The position numbers and the translations under genes are program-made. The notes beneath the pieces were generated by a model, which was not told where the DNA came from, made no database searches, and worked only from the letters and a program-made list of their open reading frames with translations. Source: Nitrospirota bacterium (GTDB lineage Bacteria; Nitrospirota; Thermodesulfovibrionia; Thermodesulfovibrionales; JdFR-85). From it: a stretch of DNA of 9,525 nucleotides. The stretch's first letter is position 1. Each line of letters opens with the position of its first letter. Positions 7,580-9,525 of this stretch are shown one piece after another. The DNA is taken from positions 1-9,525 of the forward strand of contig JAADHP010000179.1 of NCBI GenBank assembly GCA_013151785.1, in the 5' to 3' direction.

Positions 7580-7613
7580 GGAATTGCTTCGTCACTCCCT
7601 CCTCACAATGACT
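7580..7613 (-). repeat. Degenerate copy of a widespread GTCATTGCGAGG-type palindromic repeat
   Basis: The minus strand reads GAGTCATTGTGAGGAG, then GGAGTGACGAAGCAATTCC. This is recognisably the dispersed bacterial repeat whose usual form begins GTCATTGCGAGGAGCG and ends GACGAAGCAAT. The terminal pairing (ATTGT with GCAAT) survives with one wobble. Such repeats are normally found between genes in many copies per genome. Only one is in this window, and the match to the usual form is from memory. Confidence 0.65.
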
Positions 7614-7632
7614 CTTTTTCCTCTCATAACGG

Positions 7633-7649
7633 GCCTGCATGATGCAGGC
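7633..7649. other. Perfect 17-bp palindrome between dprA and argG
   Basis: GCCTGCAT and ATGCAGGC flank a single central G, giving 8 perfectly paired bases per side. A 1-nt spacer is too short for an efficient hairpin loop, and no T-run follows on either strand, so an intrinsic terminator is unlikely. A dimeric protein binding site upstream of dprA, or a remnant of a repeat, are both possible. No known operator was recognised. Confidence 0.4.
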
Positions 7650-7661
7650 GTGACACATTAG

Positions 7662-7689
7662 ATTATTAACTATAGCCCGATACGCCCAA
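7662..7689 (-). promoter_or_regulatory. Weak candidate sigma70-type promoter upstream of dprA
   Basis: The minus strand shows TTGGGC (7684-7689, three of six bases of the -35 consensus), a 16-bp spacer, and AATAAT (7662-7667, five of six of the -10 consensus). It lies about 135 bp before the dprA start. In AT-rich DNA such a match is expected by chance, so this is only a candidate. Confidence 0.25.
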
Positions 7690-7755
7690 TAGCTTCCGTT
7701 AACTCAACTAACGCAAAATTAACTCGATAAACTACACAAACCAAATAAACCAGAC

Positions 7756-7853
7756 CACAAATCCAGTGATAAAGTTATAGTAGTGGTACCGTTCAGACTC
7801 TACCATACCACTACTTTCAGCTACTGTTTGTTATTCTTACAGCTGGTTTTGGG
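7756..7853 (+). repeat. Structured repeat element E2 (internally deleted relative of E1)
   Basis: The left flank AAATCCAGTGATAAAG and the right flank TTTCAGC, then TTATTCTTACAGCTGG, match E1 closely. The right end from CCGTTCA through ACCACTACT (7789-7815) matches E1 at 26 of 27 positions. The left closing arm is cut after AGTAGTGGTA (7779-7788) and the whole interior, with both stems and both boxes, is absent. What remains folds as a 10-bp hairpin with TACCACTACT (7806-7815) and a 17-nt loop. E2 ends four bases before the argG stop codon, so this hairpin lies in the argG 3' untranslated region, but it has no T-run typical of an intrinsic terminator. Confidence 0.75.
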
Positions 7854-7857
7854 CAGA

Positions 7858-9033
7858 CTATTTCCTGTACCTCAGTCTCAGTGCATTCAGACGGATAAAC
7901 CCCTCAGCATCTGCCTGATTATAAACCTCATCAGCCTCGAAAGTGGCCAGCTCTTGACTGTATAGACTGACCGGTGATTTCCTGCCCACGACAGTACAGT
8001 TACCCTTGTATAGCTTCAATCTTACAGTGCCTGTTACATTCCTCTGTATCTCATCTATAAAGTTCTGAAGCGACTCCCTCTCTGGTGAAAACCAGTATCC
8101 ATAGTATATGCATTCTGAGTAGCGAGGAATAAGGGAATCCCTCAGATGCATGACCTCTCTATCCAGGGTAATCGACTCCACAGCCCTGTGGGCGATATGA
8201 AGCACAGTGCCGCCCGGTGTCTCATACACACCTCTTGATTTCATTCCCACATATCTGTTCTCCACCATATCCACCCTGCCGATACCATTACTGCCTGCAA
8301 TCTCATTCAACATTGAAAGCAACTCAAAGGGGCTTAACCTTTCACCATTTATTGCCACAGGATCACCTGCCTCATAATCAATCTCTATATATGTGGCCCT
8401 GTCAGGGGCCTTCTCCGGTGGCACACACAGTGTATACATATCATCAGGTGGCTCTTGCCAGGGGTCCTCAAGAACACCACCTTCATAGCTGATATGAAAT
8501 ATGTTCCTGTCCGTACTGTATGGCTTTTCCTTTGTCACAGGGATATCTATGCCCTTTGACTGGGCATACTCTATGAGTGACTGCCTCGAATCAAAAGACC
8601 ATTCTCTCCAGGGCGCGATTACCTTTATGGAGGGGTTCAAAGCATAATAGGTCAGTTCAAACCTTACCTGATCATTTCCTTTCCCTGTTGCACCATGAGA
8701 CACAGCATGGGCACCTTCCTTTTCAGCAATCTCGATCTGTCTTTTTGCAATAAGTGGCCTCGCAATGGATGTACCCATCAGATACACACCTTCGTATACT
8801 GCATTCGCCCTCAGCATGGGGAATATGTAGTCCCTTACGAACTCCTCTCTCAGGTCTTCCACATAGACCTTTGATGCACCTGTCTTGATAGCCTTTTCCC
8901 TGACTGCCTGAAGATCCTCTCCCTGACCCAGATCAGCACAGTAGGCTATCACCTCGGCATTGTAATGTTCCTTAAGCCAGGCTATTGCCACTGATGTATC
9001 AAGACCACCTGAATAGGCAAGTACAATCTTCAT
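7858..9033 (-). CDS. argG: Argininosuccinate synthase
   Basis: A 391-residue enzyme that joins citrulline and aspartate using ATP, releasing AMP and PPi, in the step before ArgH in arginine synthesis. It acts in the cytoplasm as a tetramer in known members. The N-terminal ATP-pyrophosphatase loop is AYSGGLDTS (6-14). YLMGTSIARPLIA (84-96) and HGATGKGNDQVRFE (113-126) are the conserved nucleotide and substrate segments, and DRNIFHISYEGGVLEDP (175-191) begins the C-terminal synthetase part. Length is slightly under the usual 400 or so; the protein ends at LRLRYRK without a longer tail. The start is supported by GGAGG (plus-strand 9038-9042) four bases before ATG. A good promoter lies about 40-70 bp upstream. 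No other arginine gene is in the window, and the 332-bp gap to dprA suggests a separate unit. Confidence 0.97.
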   Translation of the reverse strand: MKIVLAYSGGLDTSVAIAWLKEHYNAEVIAYCADLGQGEDLQAVREKAIKTGASKVYVEDLREEFVRDYIFPMLRANAVYEGVYLMGTSIARPLIAKRQIEIAEKEGAHAVSHGATGKGNDQVRFELTYYALNPSIKVIAPWREWSFDSRQSLIEYAQSKGIDIPVTKEKPYSTDRNIFHISYEGGVLEDPWQEPPDDMYTLCVPPEKAPDRATYIEIDYEAGDPVAINGERLSPFELLSMLNEIAGSNGIGRVDMVENRYVGMKSRGVYETPGGTVLHIAHRAVESITLDREVMHLRDSLIPRYSECIYYGYWFSPERESLQNFIDEIQRNVTGTVRLKLYKGNCTVVGRKSPVSLYSQELATFEADEVYNQADAEGFIRLNALRLRYRK

Positions 9034-9037
9034 ATAT

Positions 9038-9042
9038 CCTCC
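9038..9042 (-). promoter_or_regulatory. argG ribosome binding site
   Basis: The minus strand reads GGAGG, then ATAT, then ATG. The spacing is slightly short but the core is perfect, and it supports the MKIVLAYSGG start. Confidence 0.75.
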
Positions 9043-9072
9043 GCTTTGAATTCATAAACTTTAGACTTATAA

Positions 9073-9100
9073 ACTATAAAATATCTTTTACTCTTGTCAA
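9073..9100 (-). promoter_or_regulatory. sigma70-type promoter for argG
   Basis: The minus strand carries a perfect -35 TTGACA (9095-9100), a 16-bp spacer and -10 TATAGT (9073-9078, five of six consensus bases). Transcription would begin near 9065, giving a leader of about 30 nt. A TGAATTCA palindrome lies in that leader (about 9046-9053). It is too short to be called an arginine-repressor box. Confidence 0.7.
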
Positions 9101-9152
9101 CTGTAGTTTGCTCACCCAAAAATGTCGATAGAAAAAAGGTCTGAACTAAAGC

Positions 9153-9324
9153 AGGCATATAGGTATTGCCTTTGAAGGGCTTCAGAAAATCAAAGAGGTT
9201 CACCAGGAGGGTGAACCTGATTTTCTCCTCGGAGCATGGGGCTCCCCGAAAAGTCAAAGACTTTTCGGGGCAGAAGGCACGGATGGCATGCGAGAATGAC
9301 TGAGAAGGCAATACCTATGTGCCT
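9153..9324 (-). repeat. Structured repeat element E3 (full copy, divergent arms, opposite orientation to E1)
   Basis: The closing inverted repeat is 9153-9172 against 9305-9324, 20 bp with one mismatch. Read on the minus strand, the inside holds: TCATTCTC (9299-9292); a 5-bp stem GCATG/CATGC (9291-9287 with 9238-9234) carrying a long apical insert that includes a perfect 12-bp hairpin, CCCCGAAAAGTC with loop TTT (9244-9270); TCCGAGG (9233-9227); and a stem of 9 bp (9226-9218 with 9192-9184) plus 8 bp (9217-9210 with 9204-9197), with a TCTT bulge (9196-9193) on the 3' side. An 11-nt linker ending CCCTTCA follows. Boxes, bulge side and size, and linker length equal those of E1, while the paired sequences differ. 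A flanking ATCCAGT, then CTTTAT (9339-9325), also echoes E1. It lies upstream of the argG promoter. A 93-residue open frame crossing it is not considered real. Confidence 0.85.
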
Positions 9325-9525
9325 ATAAAGTTGACTGGATAGGCAATCACTATTTTAAGGTGCTCAGGAGTTCTCCCCAAAATGGATCATAAATAAAAGA
9401 ACCTGTTAAAAGAAAAAAGAAGATCCATATCACAACAGGACTTTTGCCACCTCTGTCTAAGATAAAATACTAAGGCAGGGTGCCGGAGAAAAATAAGCAC
9501 CACACCTTTATAAAATAAGAACTTT
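9325..9525. other. Non-coding end of window, no gene recognised
   Basis: About 200 bp without a credible reading frame on either strand. It holds small inverted repeats: ATGGATC (9382-9388) with GATCCAT (9422-9428), CCTGTT (9402-9407) with AACAGG (9434-9439), and GGTGC (9479-9483) with GCACC (9497-9501). GGCAATCACTAT (9342-9353) looks like a weak second copy of the E3 right arm. No promoter or terminator could be supported. Confidence 0.4.

Noticed and set aside
7779..7815. E2 hairpin as an intrinsic terminator of argG
   Set aside because: The stem is 10 bp with a 17-nt loop, but no T-run follows on the transcribed strand.
9043..9060. Arginine-repressor box at the TGAATTCA palindrome before argG
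   Set aside because: The usual 18-bp box has an AT spacer between the TGAAT and ATTCA half-sites. Here the halves are fused, so only a chance short palindrome can be claimed.
9030..9311. Minus-strand open frame of 93 codons whose end overlaps the argG start codon
   Set aside because: Its first half is translated from the E3 inverted-repeat element and the rest from the argG promoter and leader. It has no ribosome binding site and no recognisable protein character.
6151..9324. CRISPR array or IS200/IS605-type transposon
   Set aside because: There are no regularly spaced short direct repeats and no transposase or accessory gene. The folded elements could depend on such an enzyme elsewhere, but nothing here shows it.

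Overview
This is a bacterial chromosomal window of moderate base composition, with housekeeping genes packed tightly and repeats confined to the gaps. The class A penicillin-binding protein implies a peptidoglycan cell wall. The overall protein character and a GTCATTGCGAGG-type dispersed repeat suggest a Gram-negative lineage such as Nitrospirota or Desulfobacterota. That placement is an impression from the sequence, not a test.

Layout. Positions 1-843 (+) hold the C-terminal transpeptidase part of a PBP1A-type enzyme that begins before the window. Its stop codon directly abuts the stop of a leftward run of genes on the minus strand, read from right to left: argG (9033-7858), dprA (7525-6440), a small acidic protein of unknown function (6130-5846), topA (5833-3524) and polA (3531-844). 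The last three are tightly coupled: a 12-nt gap separates the small gene from topA, and topA overlaps polA by 8 nt. Together with dprA they form a DNA-processing group: single-strand DNA loading for recombination, relaxation of supercoils, and repair or gap-filling synthesis. argG is separate arginine biosynthesis, with its own good sigma70-type promoter at 9073-9100.

The three larger gaps (6131-6439, 7526-7857, 9034-9525) are filled with repeats. The main discovery is a family of structured elements. Two full copies, E1 (core 6175-6310) and E3 (core 9153-9324, opposite strand), share almost no sequence in their paired arms but have the same architecture. In order this is: a 20-bp closing inverted repeat with one mismatch; a TCATTCTC box; a stem; a TCCGAGG box; a 9-bp plus 8-bp stem with a 4-nt bulge on the 3' side; an 11-nt linker ending CC(G/C)TTCA; and the closing arm. 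Stems that change while junction boxes and lengths stay fixed indicate selection on a folded RNA or folded single-stranded DNA, or mobilisation that requires that fold. E2 (7756-7853) is an internally deleted relative of E1, and E4 (6392-6425) is a solitary end in inverted orientation. No transposase or other protein partner lies in the window.

Other gap content is one degenerate copy of a widespread GTCATTGCGAGG-like palindromic repeat (7580-7613), a perfect 17-bp palindrome (7633-7649), and weak possible signals. I saw no tRNA, rRNA, CRISPR array, insertion-sequence gene or convincing intrinsic terminator.
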